From: Strigamia acuminata
Lineage: Eukaryota > Arthropoda > Chilopoda > Geophilomorpha > Linotaeniidae
NCBI GenBank assembly: GCA_949358305.1
Contig: OX442316.1
Location: forward strand, 17,360,001 to 17,424,000
Direction: 5' to 3'
Length of the DNA stretch: 64,000 nucleotides
The notes beneath the pieces were generated by a model. It made no database searches and was not told the DNA's origin. It worked only from the letters and a program-made list of their open reading frames with translations. Both the position numbers and the translations under genes were made by a program. Positions 1 through 12,729 of the stretch are shown here, piece by piece (within the stretch, counting starts at the first letter, position 1; every line of letters starts with the position of its first letter).

Positions 1-71
1 CGCGTTGAACTCGACGAAGCCCGAGGTCCGACCCCTTCGACGTAATCAGGAAATGGAGCATGCGAGGCCAG
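1..71 (+). other. possible exon end at the left window edge
   Basis: The first 110 bases are GC-rich and one frame (from base 2) is open to 138, with a possible donor GCCAG|GTGGGC after base 71. That donor would leave in phase 1, the phase needed by gene A exon 1. No homology is recognised. It may belong to an upstream gene, to an early exon of gene A, or be chance. Confidence 0.15.
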
Positions 72-890
72 GTGGGCATTGGACGTTTTTAACGAGACCT
101 GTCTCGGTGGGATCGATTAGGTCATGAATATTGCAATTTGTGGTCAGTGTTTTCGTCTTTTTGTGCACGGGAGTGATTAGATAGAGTTCCGGGCTTGAAT
201 CAGCTGGGGAGGTCTGGTGGGAATTGCTAATTTAATTAGGGTTAAATTATTGGGTTTAAGGGAATTCATCAAGTTATCGGGTTAAAAACTTTGGTTTGCG
301 AGGGAGATGGAGAGTCAATGTGGGAATTGAATTTTTTTTTTTTTTTTTTTTTGGGTTTGCTTCTTCGTGTTAATTATTAAGTGAGATGCATTTAATTAAT
401 TACTACTTTGCGTTGTAATGACGGTAGTGCGTTTGCTGCCCCTTAAAATCGACTTAGCTTTCCGCACAACTCGGATGTTTGAGGGGGAAAAACTGGCATG
501 GCAGCAGTTTTTTCAATTTGATGTTTTTTGGACTGAAAAAGGAGATTAATTTTTCAATTTGGGGGAAGAAGAGTATTGTATCGTATCGTTTTTTTTTTTT
601 TGTTTTTTTTGTTTAATTTGTTTAATTTGATTTTTTTTGGGTAGATTAATCATTTCCAATTGAATAAGTCGTTTTGGAATTGAATTATTTAAGACTGTTT
701 ATCAGCACATAAACAGAGCACAGGGTTCAGCAAACTTTGATCTTTTCTTTAAACTGCAAATGAGACACTCCGAGATATAAATTCTCATCTCGTTTTGACA
801 CGGGTCAAAAGATGGATCACAAATTTCTTATTCCCATCTCATGAATCATTCTTTATGCGAAAAACTCGAAAAATTGCCTGTTTTCTCAAG

Positions 891-1302
891 TTTTTCCACA
901 TTTTTCTACAGTTGTCGACTTTTTATCTTATTTTTCCACATTTTCCGACATTTTTCCACATTTTTCCACATTTAACGACATTTTTCCACATTTTTCCACA
1001 TTTTTCCACATTTTTCCACATTTAACGACATTTTTCCACATTTTTCCACATTTAACGACATTTTTTTCTACATTTTTTTACATTTCGACATTTTTCCACA
1101 TTTAACGACATTTTTCCACATTTAACGACATTTTTCCACATATAACGACATTTTTTCCACATTTAACGACATTTTTCCACGTTTAACGACATTTTTCCAC
1201 GTTTAACGACATTTTTCCACGTTTAACGACATTTTTCCACATTTTCCGACATTTTTCCACATTTTTCCGTAGTTTTCGACATTTTCCGACACATTTCGAC
1301 AT
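891..1302. repeat. minisatellite, TTTTTCCACATT / TTTAACGACATT units
   Basis: About 34 consecutive 12-bp units alternate between CCACATTTTT and AACGACATTT variants. Because 12 is a multiple of three, one frame stays open and translates as repeated FFHIFPH; this is not a gene. Confidence 0.95.
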
Positions 1303-4300
1303 CTGAATAAACACCTTTAACCAGCACGACTCGCAATAAGTCCCGCGCTGAACACACAATGGCGTAAATGGTGCGAGGATATTTTTTTCACTCGATCGAT
1401 CCGAGTGGTGTGATTAAAATTTGTTTTCCCAACATATGAAATTCCATTAACTTATTCACTCCCATATTTGAACTTGTAGCTCATTTTCGCTTTTATTTAA
1501 ACAACTTTTTTTTCCTCATTTCCTTTCGCCCATATGGATTTCTTTCTCTCTTTTCCCCCTCATTCTCACGTGTAAATTAAAAATAGCGGGCGCGTACACC
1601 ATTTTAAGGTCGATACACAACATTAAACTCACTTTTTTCAATTACATGTTTTCCTTTTTCAACTCTATCAAATATAATCTTGTCACGCTACGTTTGCATT
1701 CTACTCCAATACTGGCCCTAGTCGTCCTGGCAACGGCAATAATTTTGATTTGAATACGCCTTCCTCTCGGACGTCTTTAACTACACTATTTTCAATGGGA
1801 GTTAGTTGTATCTTTCCATAATCGAGTCAGGAAACCATTAAAGTAATTAAATTCGCAGCGAAGTGGAGAGAAAAGTGGAAACTCTAATCGAAGTTTATTT
1901 AAAACGAGTTTCTGGCGATGGGCAAAGAAAGTACTTGTGGTTGGAATCGCAATTTGTTTTTGCAAGGTGTCACTTTGTGATGGCGACTTTTCTTTTGTTC
2001 TGCTGCTGATCCCTTGAATTGTGAGGGCGGCTTACTGAGACAAAGGTATCAACGCGCATGGGGGAGATTACTGCACGTTTGCTGACTCGATTTCGAGCTG
2101 AGGGAGAGGAAAAAGTATAAAGGCGTGAATTCCAAGAGCTACGCCCGTTGAGCAGAGAGAGAGAGAGGGAGAGCAAGGTGCTGGATTTGCGACACAGTCG
2201 AATGGGTCAGTGAAGCTCGGCATCTTAAACAAGCTAAAACTAAGAGAGTATGAAGGTGCGCCTTTAAAAAGGTTTTTTTTTTGGTTTTTTGGGGGGAAAG
2301 TATTGATTTTTGGTTTGATTTTTGATAATTGAGTGGTTGGTGTGAAAATGTGCAGTTTGATGGGTTTTTTTTGGATTTTTTTTTAAGGAATAAAGTGGGC
2401 AGTTGGGGTCATTAAAAGGGAACAAACAGTTGGTCTCTAAAGTGCGCCATTACGACAAATGCTATAAATCCTGTCTTAGGAATCGTTAAATTGTTTTTTG
2501 GTTTTTTTTTTATTTTTTTTTATTTTGGGAGGGTTTTTATTTGTGTTGTTAGTGCGGTCTTAAAATGAAATCAGGGTTTATTTAAGGTAAATAAAATGGA
2601 TTTATTGTCCGTGTGAAATTGGTAAAATGAAACCTCAATTTAACCTTTACTCTGTGTTCTTAATGCGACAATAATTTCATGAAATGATGTTTCTCTGAAG
2701 CGTGGATTCTCAAGGGACTACAAGTGATAATTTTTTTTTAATGTTTTTTTTTTTTGGAAATAAAAATTATCTGTTGGAAAAATTTCTGATTTTCCATTCA
2801 GTTTGAAGAAATAAATAAATAAATAAAAAAATAAAATTTTCTTTTGGAGATATCTCGTGGGATGATCTAAAAATGAAAAAGTTTGAACGAAAGGAAAAAA
2901 AAAAACTTTTATTTCAAAAAATAAATAATTCTTTTTTATTTTCACTTCCTTTTTCCATTATGATACTCTTCAGAGGTCCCCACGATTGTCAGTTGTCAAT
3001 CTGAAACCTTTTCAAATCCACGATGCACCAAAATGCCTTTTCAGTGTGACGATGAAATTTTAAATAACGACATTTCCACGTCCTTTTCATGCAAATTCCA
3101 TAGCACAGGTGAGGCACTGTGAGAGAAACGTAATTTCTAGGTGCAGTTTACGAATTTAACCACCGGTGGTGGCGTCAGGGAGACGTCTGAAACAGATGGA
3201 GGGTGTGTAATGTAATTATTGTTATTACATCTGCTTGATTGGCACATCTACCTCATTTTCTAGCCTCAAAAGTATATTGTGTAATGGGTAGGAACGTAAT
3301 TAGCTGCTGCGAGGAAACAAAATCGTCACGAAATTGGACGATTGATCGGTCAAATTCCAATTCTTTTCCTCCATTTTTCTTTCTTTCTTTCTATCTCATC
3401 GTTATCTCGCAAACCTATAGCCAACTGTTTTGAAAAGCATCAATTTTTATTTTCTCAGCTCTTTTTTTTTTTTTGCTTTAATAAAACCATGTGGGAAAAG
3501 ATTTTTTTTGCGTTCCAGATTGTTTTTAATCACGTCATAAAACCTCAACGCGATTCAATTTTTTTTATTGGAACCTCGGAGCTGAATCACGACATGGTTT
3601 ATCTGATTTAAACCGGTCTGGGTGAAATGTTGTTTAAATGGAATGGAATTTAATTATGCTGGATGGATTAGGAAAGACATTTGGATTGGTTTTATCTGGT
3701 TTAGAACTGTCTAAATGCGTGGTTTAGACCCCGGCGGAGAGCGCTCAATTGCAGTTAAGCTTGCTTGTTTAAATTCCAAATTTCGGATGTAAATTTTATA
3801 TTCATTTGATGTGTTCAGTTTAATTGGTTTTTTTTTTCGATTAAACTTAGAAAATGCTGGCCAATTGAGCCTGGTTTTAGTCGTTGTGCACATCTTGCGC
3901 ATTAAGTTTAGACGACAAGACTAGTGAACTTTTCTATACAGCCGTGGGTAGAACAAAAAAATTCCAGAAGTAGTAAAATAAGCGTCATTTTATGCCTGAA
4001 TATTAATTTTACTTAGTATAATCAAGATTTTGCGTCATAAAATAGCAAAATCCAAATTAACAGAACCAGGCTCTTGAGATATTTTGTATCCCGGCGTAAT
4101 TCAAAACGCGTCTATTTACATCATAGCAAACACGATCCATTACATGTTATTCCTCAAAAAATTCCTTTTTTGTAATTTATAATTAATAAATACGAATACT
4201 TTTTAAATTATTAATAAGATAATTTAATATTTATAACATAAAACACTGTTATTGGAAGCAACGTACACTGTTTTGCCACTTTTTTGCAGTACGACGTAGG

Positions 4301-4670
4301 TGGCATATTGATGAAATCAGTAGACTCATCCATTTAAACCACAGATCTAAATACTACTGGACTGCGCACTACAAATGGCAACTGCTTGTGAGAGGAGGAG
4401 GCATTATTGGCATGAAATGACGTCATGAATGCTCTCCCACTTCCTGTTTCACGTCTCCATAAATTTCAATCCTATTTTTCGTTTTTTTCTCATTTTCTCA
4501 TTTTTTTTCTTTTTTTTTTCGTTTTATTTATATTTTTTTAAATTTTTTTTTCTTAGTTTAATTTAAATAGATACATCTGGATTGTGACGTCTCACAATTC
4601 AAAACCATGCAGTATTTGGTAATCATCGTTCGGAAATTTTGTTTGTATGCCGATTTCAGGCAGCCATAAC
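1303..4670. other. no gene seen
   Basis: AT-rich DNA with poly-T runs, a GA-rich patch near 2155-2175 and an AAAT run at 2813-2840. All open frames are short and without recognisable domains. Confidence 0.7.
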
Positions 4671-4773
4671 ATTGACAGGAGGTTAAAAAGAATTCAAGTG
4701 TTGCCACTAACTGTAAGCATACGCTTCTTACCCATAATCCCTCAGTTCGCAGTCTAGTGTATTTAGGTCTGCG
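4671..4773 (+). repeat. dispersed repeat R1, copy 1
   Basis: 103 bp that match, in inverted orientation and with the same length, 9981-10083. Shared blocks include AGTGTTGCCACT, CTTCTTACCCA-AATCCCTCAG and TCTAGTGTATTTAGGTCTGC. A more diverged third copy lies near 16980-17080. Confidence 0.8.
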
Positions 4774-7327
4774 TTTAAACTTGTTTATATTTTTTAAACT
4801 AGCCTAAATAAATAATAACATTCAGGCTGGTTTAAAATACATATACAATCAAATTTAAATGACTACGAATACGCCTAGTTGTAAACCACGTGTTCAAGCT
4901 CCTGTTCTTGCCAGGAAAAATATGATTGTATCTGGAAAGTTAAGATTGCATGCAAGCGCCACATGCGCACAATCAAAAAGGCAAAAATGACCAACCACGG
5001 CAGACCATGGCGCAATGTGTTGCAGCTAACTACGGTTACGGGAAATGCAGTGTTTGGCTTCACTGCATGATCCACTCCTGTTAATTTCTGACGCTGTTCC
5101 CACAGCACCCCCTGTATTTTCACCTGTGAATAAAACATTGTAAATTTCAGTCTTATGCAAATGAGTCCAGTTTCAAACGGCGTTTAGCCTGGTTTAAATT
5201 AGATGACTTTTCTAATGCAGCTAGTTTATCGATCTTGAAAGGTCTAAGTGCTAGGGGCCACAAGATACCTATGATTAACGAACTTCTTTTTCCCTCTCTC
5301 GACCTCGGCGCCATTGAGCTATAAATCGAGTATTTCATAGCACGAGGCTGGCGTTGGATTTTTCTACACCATCTTCAATCTTGTTCACTGGGTCATTAGT
5401 GTTTTATTCACAAGTTTCATGCTCTTGCGAAGCTTCCATCCAAGAAACCCAGAAGACGATGTCCTTTTTCCCACTTCCCTCCCCTCTGTTGGCACCAGTG
5501 GGAGCTCGATAACGATATTTCTCACTTGTTACAGTTCTCTGGAGGGACGAGAGAAAATATTGAGTTGAGTTTTGTAGCTTTGTTTTCCTCTTTCTCTTTA
5601 TTTCTCATTATCTCTTTGTTTCCTTTTTCTCGCTCCTTTTTTTCTTTCTATTTTTAAATCCTGATTAATGAAACAAAGAGTTTCCTTTATATTGAAATGG
5701 CTCTTAAAACCGAACATTCTGACCCGCATCTAGGGCAGCCTGGGTTTTTCGGAGGGGGCTCCACACTTTCAAATTTCTAAGAAAGTCTGATAATAGAATT
5801 CTTTGGTGAGAATATAACTACCACATTTTTTCGAATTAAAGTCGCCCTCGAATAGAAGTCACCCTTGATTATAGGTCGTAGCGAAAAGCTGAAAATGGCG
5901 GCCTGTTTGCATTTGGCAAAGTCTTGCCAACCAGATGTGAATCGACGAGAGTTGGAGTCGATCGTGATTGGTTGGCCGCAAGACCTTTCCTTGCGTTGAG
6001 TCGCTTACTTCAAGTAGGCTTACTTAATATTAAACCTAAACAGAATTGTTGTCATGGAGATTTAACCCCTTTTTGAGAATTGCTTGAAATTACTGTTATT
6101 TCTTACTTACTGTGTTTATTATCCTCTTTTATTGTAACTTGGAGTTGCAGCAGGAGTTGGCGTCAACGTCAAGAATTTTTGGACACAAGCAGCTTGCATT
6201 GCGTCAGTTTTCTTGCGTTGCGTCTAATGTGAACAAAAGTTTGAAATTAGCTTTATGTACCATGTACCCGCACGAGGTGCTCTTTATGAATGCAGCAAAG
6301 CTAGCTTAAAAGCTAGGCTGGAGCTTTAAGGGGTAGAAAATTTCAATTCAGAATAATTAATTAAATAAATAACCAATAACTATAAATTTCACCTGAATTA
6401 TAGTCTATTGATAATCACAAATTTTCATCAAAAACCCTTATAGCCTTATGCTTCTGAGGGTTAATAAAATTATAAAAAAAAAATTGCAAATATTTTGGGG
6501 TCCCACTAATAACCTTTTTTTGAAGCCCGCAAAAGCTCCTGTCGGCTCTGCCCATGTCAGCTCGGCATACTCTTCGTAAATGACTGATGAATCAATAGAA
6601 TCGGATGAAAAACTAATGCCACTTTGCGACTATAACGTTCTGCAAACATGCGAGCAGGTTCTCGTTTTACGATTGCTCAAAATGATTTGTCAAATGGGAG
6701 AAATTTTGCTCGAAAGTTGAGTCTTAACAAATCCCAGCTTTCAAGTGCTCATCTCATCTGCTACTCACGATTCTCATCTCTCTCCATCATTCGACGCTGT
6801 TGGAACATGAACTATGCGTTCTTTTCTTATCCCGACATAATTCCAACTTCCGATATGAAGAGCACCGACTGACGAGCAATTGATAAACTGAAATGAAATT
6901 ATAAGTTTGTGAAACGGAAGTTGCGCTTCGTGAATTATTCATCGGCTTTTGGATTTTTTTTTTTTTTACATTTTTCCCCACTTGTCTCGAGTTGATTGAT
7001 GGGCTTGAAGAGTGGTGGTCAAGCGAGCTTTGTCTTTAAATGCGGGACTTTTTCGTTGTGTTTATTCGGCATCAATTCCATGGCACGAGAGTATATAGAG
7101 GAGATTGAATTTCGGGAGTGTTGGTGTTGGTGCAAGATAAACCAGTTGTTGGCTGAGGGTTTTTGCATCGAGGAAATCTCTTTGCGCACACTGCCCTCTT
7201 TGCGTGGGAACTTGATAACGAGCGGCCACGTTTCACAGTTAGAGCAACTCAGCTCGATGACTTTGGTAATTACTTGGGAGTAAAGATGAGGATTGCGTTC
7301 AGGCTTTGATGTAAATAAACTTTTGTT
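4774..7327. other. no gene seen; one shared repeat fragment
   Basis: Contains 5831-5880, whose GTCGCCCTCGAATAGAAGTC core recurs in inverted orientation at 17311-17359. No coding evidence. Confidence 0.65.
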
Positions 7328-7703
7328 ACCTTAAGGTGGAAACACAAAGGAACCGGTAAAATTCCAAAGCTTGCTAGTACAAGTTTAAAGAGGGAGTCAT
7401 TTACAAGCTCACTTGACTCGCTTTTGGCTTACCAGTTTAATTAGCAAATTCAAGCTAGCTAGGTAGCTAGCCAGAAATTTCCACCAAAATCTCCTCCAAG
7501 AATTTCTTCACGATTCTTATTTGCTGTCAAAGTCACATGACCAAAACACCAGCTTGATGCTGGTAAATCAAACTCAGTTTGATCGGAGCTTTGAATATAA
7601 ACGCAAGCTTGTGTTTGCTCAAGCGGCCGAGTTTTTAGCCGCTTTTCCAAGTAAAAGCAAGCTTTTAAATTTTACCCGCTACCTTGTGTTTCCATCTTTA
7701 TGA
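7328..7703. mobile_element. MITE-like element 1
   Basis: About 376 bp flanked by inverted repeats of roughly 50 bp. The left arm contains GGTGGAAACACAAAG and GGTAAAATTCCAAAGCTTGC; the right arm is its imperfect reverse complement. There is no transposase frame, so it would be non-autonomous. A target-site duplication is not clear. Confidence 0.75.
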
Positions 7704-9980
7704 ATGAAATAAAGCTGTAGGAGTGCAAGGGTCACCAGTGGGCCAGGAAGAGGTTGGGCACATGTGGTCTTGTTTCACAAAAGCAGACTACGGTTGGTAT
7801 ATGCAGACGACGGAATATGCGGAAAATAAGGGTCCAAACTTTTTCCGTACAAATAGAATAGAAACAGATGCAGTATCGAATGACATACACGTTAGTGCAC
7901 AATTGCAAAAACACAAAAGTAGAAAAATACACAATATATTAGGTGCGTTCAATGACTTTATTTTCATTTTTCTTCCATTTCGAAGGCGGAATGGATGCTT
8001 TTTATGTCATAATTAAAGAAAGTCAGCCTTGGAAGGTTTGTTGGCATCTCAGGCCATTGTAACGTCGCTTAAGGCTGCATCAACTTCAGAGGCGTCTTAG
8101 AAGAATAATATTATCATAATTATAGTTTTTCATTTTTTATGGAATTCGAGTGTAATTAGGTCCTTGTTTCTGGTGCGGTTTGCGGTGGTGAATAAAAACG
8201 GTCTTTTTACGATTTTCTTGGAATAGGTGTTGTTAGTTTTACCTTTTCACGGTGGGAGAATAGTAACTCCTTCAATTACACACACCAGGCATGGTTTCTG
8301 TCTCTCAACACCCGAATTTGCACTTGACGCTAAATAATGAGAACCGTTCCCATAGCAACAATCATTGCACCCGTTGTCTCACCTTTTTTATTCGCCTCTT
8401 TCTTTTTCCCGACCCACATAATTAACTCACTCAATTTTTTTCTCTTAAAATTCCGCTCAAAGTTGGCAAATTTCGTAATTTAACAAAAGTGGTGAAAATA
8501 AAAACGCGCAAATAATTACAAACTGTTTGATTAAGTTAATTAACAGAGTGTTTTTTTTCTTTCTCCTGCTTTTTAATTAGTAATAACGCTTTAAAGTTGA
8601 TTGTTTTATGGTTAGAAGGTCTTGAGTTAGTGCAGCCAATGATTGGATGTTAGTTATTTCGCTCGTGCGCACTCGTCGTTATTAGGAGGGCAAAAACAAT
8701 TAAGAGACAGATTGGATTTCGTGTGTTAGATTTAACCTGCATTTGCAAGAGAGGCGCTCTGCCAATGTGACTGCTCCATCTCTTCCAATTAAACGTCGGT
8801 TTCATTTGGATTCATTGGCAGTGGCGGCGAGATTATTACAAGGCTCATGTGCACGCGCCTTGTCACAGCAACTTGTCATTAGCTCGGCCTGCGCACAGGT
8901 GAATGAATGCTCGACTCGAATGCCCGGCCACGAGTTTAGCTGCTTTTGTTTCGCTCGTATCGATTGATTGATAGGGATGGAAAAATGGATTATTCTGGAG
9001 TGGTCATTTCTTTGGAGTGCTCACTGGCAATCAAGTGGCTCGAGGGTATTGTCCACAGTTTGTAGACAGTTTGAGTAGAGAGCTAATTGATTTTGAGGGT
9101 GTGTGTATGTGTATGTGCCCTTCTCAGTGTCTCTTGAGACCCGGATGAAGAGCTTTGACAGTGATGAACGATGTGACATGCACGCAAGAACAACCTGCTG
9201 CTGTGCTGTGCTGTGCTGTGCTGTGTGGGAGAAGGAGAAGGAAGGTGAACTGATTGCTGGTTTGGTAATTGAAGCCAGACTGGGGATTAAACGAGTCTCA
9301 GGAAATGCTAAGTCTGAGACTGCCTGATAAACTTGAGGACTTGTCTTGTTTGTGCAACGAAACGGCTTGTGCGAAGTTTGTGGATGATCTGAAGTGTATT
9401 GATTTTCTTTACGATGGAGTTTCAATTTGGTGACTGCAGCAAAGCCAACCTTTGGCCGCACGGAAACTGCAATTTATCAGCACATATGGTTTTAATGAGA
9501 CTGCTAAATAAACCGGCTAATGTTGCAACCTGGGGGTAGATGTGTTTGAGTCCCTCGTAAAATTGGTGCAGAAATCGATACAATGTATCGAGTCAAAGAA
9601 GAATCGATTTGGGAAATCAATATTTTGGCTGTAAAATGTAGCTGTTGAAAGTTGATTTTTTTTTTTTAGTTTATTTATATTTTGTTGTGGTTTAATTTTG
9701 GCATCAGTGGTGCTGCATTTGTCACATTATGATGTCTTTTGTTGTATTTTGACAATGGAACATAGGCAAACACATTAAGTGCGTTCAAATTGGTTCAGCA
9801 AATACTTAAAGTTCGCTTTATTGACTACAAATAATTGCAGTGAGTGAATTAAATGACTTATTATTGAATGTTCTTAAATTGAAGGTAATTGCGATGTTTG
9901 TGTGCAGCTGAGATTTGAATGTTGGAACAATAACTGGCTGCCGATTTACCGGATAATGTGGCGTCAACTTGAGTAGTGAC
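7704..9980. other. no gene seen
   Basis: AT-rich DNA with a short CTGTG tandem array at 9201-9225 (five copies). The open frames show no domains. Confidence 0.65.
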
Positions 9981-10083
9981 CGCAGACCTAAATACACTAG
10001 ATTGCAAACTGAGGGATTGTGGGTAAGAAGCATCTGTGTACGGGCAGTGGCAACACTAAATTCTTTTTCACTTTCTGTCAATT
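9981..10083 (-). repeat. dispersed repeat R1, copy 2
   Basis: Reverse-complement partner of 4671-4773. It ends two bases before the next inverted-repeat element begins. Confidence 0.8.
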
Positions 10084-10085
10084 AC

Positions 10086-10663
10086 CATGTTTACATGTAC
10101 TCACTTATCTAGATAAGTGATAATGCGAATTTTACTTTTCTAGAAAACTGATCATGTAAACAAATCAGTTTTCCAGAAAATTCAAACTTATCTGGAAAAC
10201 TAAAATCCACTTGTTTGAGGTAGCTTTTGGGTGTTTTGCGCATTGCCATTTGCAATGTAAACACCCACTCATTGCTTATCGAGATAAACTGACGTCACAA
10301 CAACGCTGTAATGCAACTGTTTAAAAATATGGCGGCAAAATGGAGCGAGCACAGTGCTCGCAATGTTAGAATGAATATTGTTACATGGGAAACATCAACA
10401 AAACAAAACAATATTTTCCGAGGTTGGCGGGTTTTCTGAGGTTGGCGGGTTTTCTGAGGTTGGCGGGTTTTCCGAGGTTGGCAGGAAGACGTATTGTTTG
10501 TGCACAGTGCATTGTGGATGATTAATGCGCAAGTTTAACAGTTAAATACGTCATATGACGTCACATTTTTTTGGAAAACTGATTCTTTGTAAACGCATGC
10601 AGTTTTCTAGATAAGTAAAATTTCGCATTTTTACTTATCTAGATAACTGGTAACATGTAAATG
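10086..10663. mobile_element. foldback MITE-like element 2
   Basis: Arms of about 95 bp (10086-10180 and 10567-10663) are imperfect reverse complements. Shared blocks include ACTTATCTAGATAAGT, TGCGAA-TTTTAC, TCTAGAAAACTG and AATCAGTTTTCC. The centre holds 3.7 copies of an 18-bp GAGGTTGGCGGGTTTTCT repeat at 10420-10485. No protein is encoded. Confidence 0.82.
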
Positions 10664-10670
10664 TTGTGAC

Positions 10671-10795
10671 GTGTCTAATTTAATAACTACAACATGAAAC
10701 TTCACCGCAACTCAAACTTTAACATTTTTACCTTTCACTAAATATAGTGTAAAAAATGTCATAATTGTATGGGAAAAGTACTTGCCGCAAACTGT
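10671..10795. mobile_element. partial copy of MITE family 3
   Basis: Matches in inverted orientation the first 130 bp of the element at 12239 (TAGTGTAAAAAATGTCATA, AAAAGTAC-TGCCGCAAACTGT). Only one end of the element is recognised. Confidence 0.65.
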
Positions 10796-12238
10796 GTAAT
10801 AACGTGTTGTTCGTTAAAAGAAAAAAAAAAGAATTTTTCGTAAAAAGAAAGATGTGCGGTAAGACGAGAATTCAGTATGTAATCAACCACTTTGTACAAA
10901 TTCAGGCAAACGTATTGAAATTTTCGTCCAATAAAACTCCTGGAATGTTTCATTGGCATTCTCTTTGTGTTCGAAAAGCTCAGTCGGATGTTTTGTCTTG
11001 ATGTTTTGTCTTTTTGATTTGCCATTAGTCATGACTACATGCTTTTACTCTCTATATTTTTGTCCTATCTTTTTCTGCCTTTGTCTTGTACAGCTGTTTC
11101 TTCCTTTCTTTTTCCCCATCTGCAACCAACATTTGCTTCTGTCACCTATAATTGACTTTTCTTTCTACTATTATCCATGGAATTTACTTTTTTTTCTTCT
11201 GTTTGCTCAAACTTTTTCGACATCATTTCTTCCCTCTCTGCTCTCACCAATGGTCTCTATCGATTTCTGACTACAAGACCAAAATTTTGATACTCATAAC
11301 AATTTATTTCTTTTTCTGGGAGGTTGCAGGAAATATTAGCGACAGTCTCATTAAAAAAGCCGAAACGAGGAGTGATGCAGCTTAATTAAGCAAAGGTGAA
11401 TGCGAGATTAATGAGGAATTTAGAAAGTAATTAAAAATTAATGAACTTTCCACGCAGGTAGAGTTTGAAACGGGGTCAAACGAGTAGCCGGCGTTTTAAT
11501 TGACCCAGTTTTATTTTTACTTATTATTAAGTGACCACCGTGGGGTTCCACCACCTATCATTACCGGTCACGGCGGTGTCTTGATACCAGTGACCCACGA
11601 GTAACGTGAATCTTGAATTTAGCGGGGAGTTTATTTATTTTCCGAGCCGATCAGAATTCTATTTAAAACCTAAAAGAGCATGCGCCGTGCAATGATCTCA
11701 CTCGGAGGTTGACGACTGGACGTAATGCGGAATACTCAATGGTGGTATAAGGCTAGAAGTAAATGTGCGCATCTGGTTCGAGACAACCGTTTGAGTTAGA
11801 AACGATGTTTTAAATTCGTTGAAACCATTAAATACACATAAAACAGTCGAGTTATTCTGCTTGAAGAGGATAAACAGCGGCTGGAATCAATAGGTACATT
11901 CAAAGTTTCTGTTTTTGCAGAATGGACACACAAACGGCTATAAATCCAAAACTGCCACTAGAGTTGTTTTAGGAGGTTTTTTTTTTATGCCAGGTTTTGG
12001 TTTTTACAGCTAGATTCAAAATGGCTGACGCACAAGTTAGATCGGGGTCGAACTTGCAATTGTTCTAATGCTTGCAGGTGCAGCATCCACTACCAAAAAA
12101 CGTGAGTATTAAAAGCATCATTGGGTTCAACAAAGTGGGCCATGATCTGTTGATTGGGTGAAAATAGAGGAATTTGAATTGCCATTTACTTGTAAAAACT
12201 AAGAGCTAAACTGTACACAGACACAAGAGCGGGATAAT

Positions 12239-12729
12239 ACAGTTTGCGGCAGGTACTTTTTTTTTACAATTACGGTATGACATTTTTTACACTATATTTA
12301 GTGTAAGGTAAAAGTGTTAAAGTTTGGGTTACGGTTGAAGTTTCATGCTATTGTTATAAAATTAGACTTTAATTCACACTTGTAAAAATTAGACTTTCTA
12401 AAAGTTACAACTTCTACATAAGTGGTTCACGCGTAAACTAGGCATTATACAGTACATGTCACGTGATTATCAAAACTAGTATTGTCTTGTTAGCATAAAA
12501 AGAGAAAATTCTTGTTCGCGCGCGAATGAAGCGGAGAATTCAAAATGGCGGCGAAAGAGGTCATTGGTAATCCAAATTTTTAGTCAGTGACGTAAATAGC
12601 GGAAAACTACCGGATTGGCTACGCTATTTTCAGAAATAGTGTAAGCTCCGGTGGAGTTATAAGTTTTCCACTCTACTTATAGGCATAACGGGGGTTTTTT
12701 ATAAGGGAAAAGTACCTGCCGCAAACTGT
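12239..12729. mobile_element. MITE-like element 3 (AGTTTGCGGCAGGTAC ends)
   Basis: About 491 bp bounded by ACAGTTTGCGGCAGGTACTT and its inverse AAGTACCTGCCGCAAACTGT. It contains no long frame. A related element of nearly equal length lies at 25035-25530. Confidence 0.75.

Noticed and set aside
795-1025. Open frame of repeated FFHIFPH peptides
   Set aside because: It is translation of a 12-bp minisatellite; the length is a multiple of three, so the frame stays open by default.
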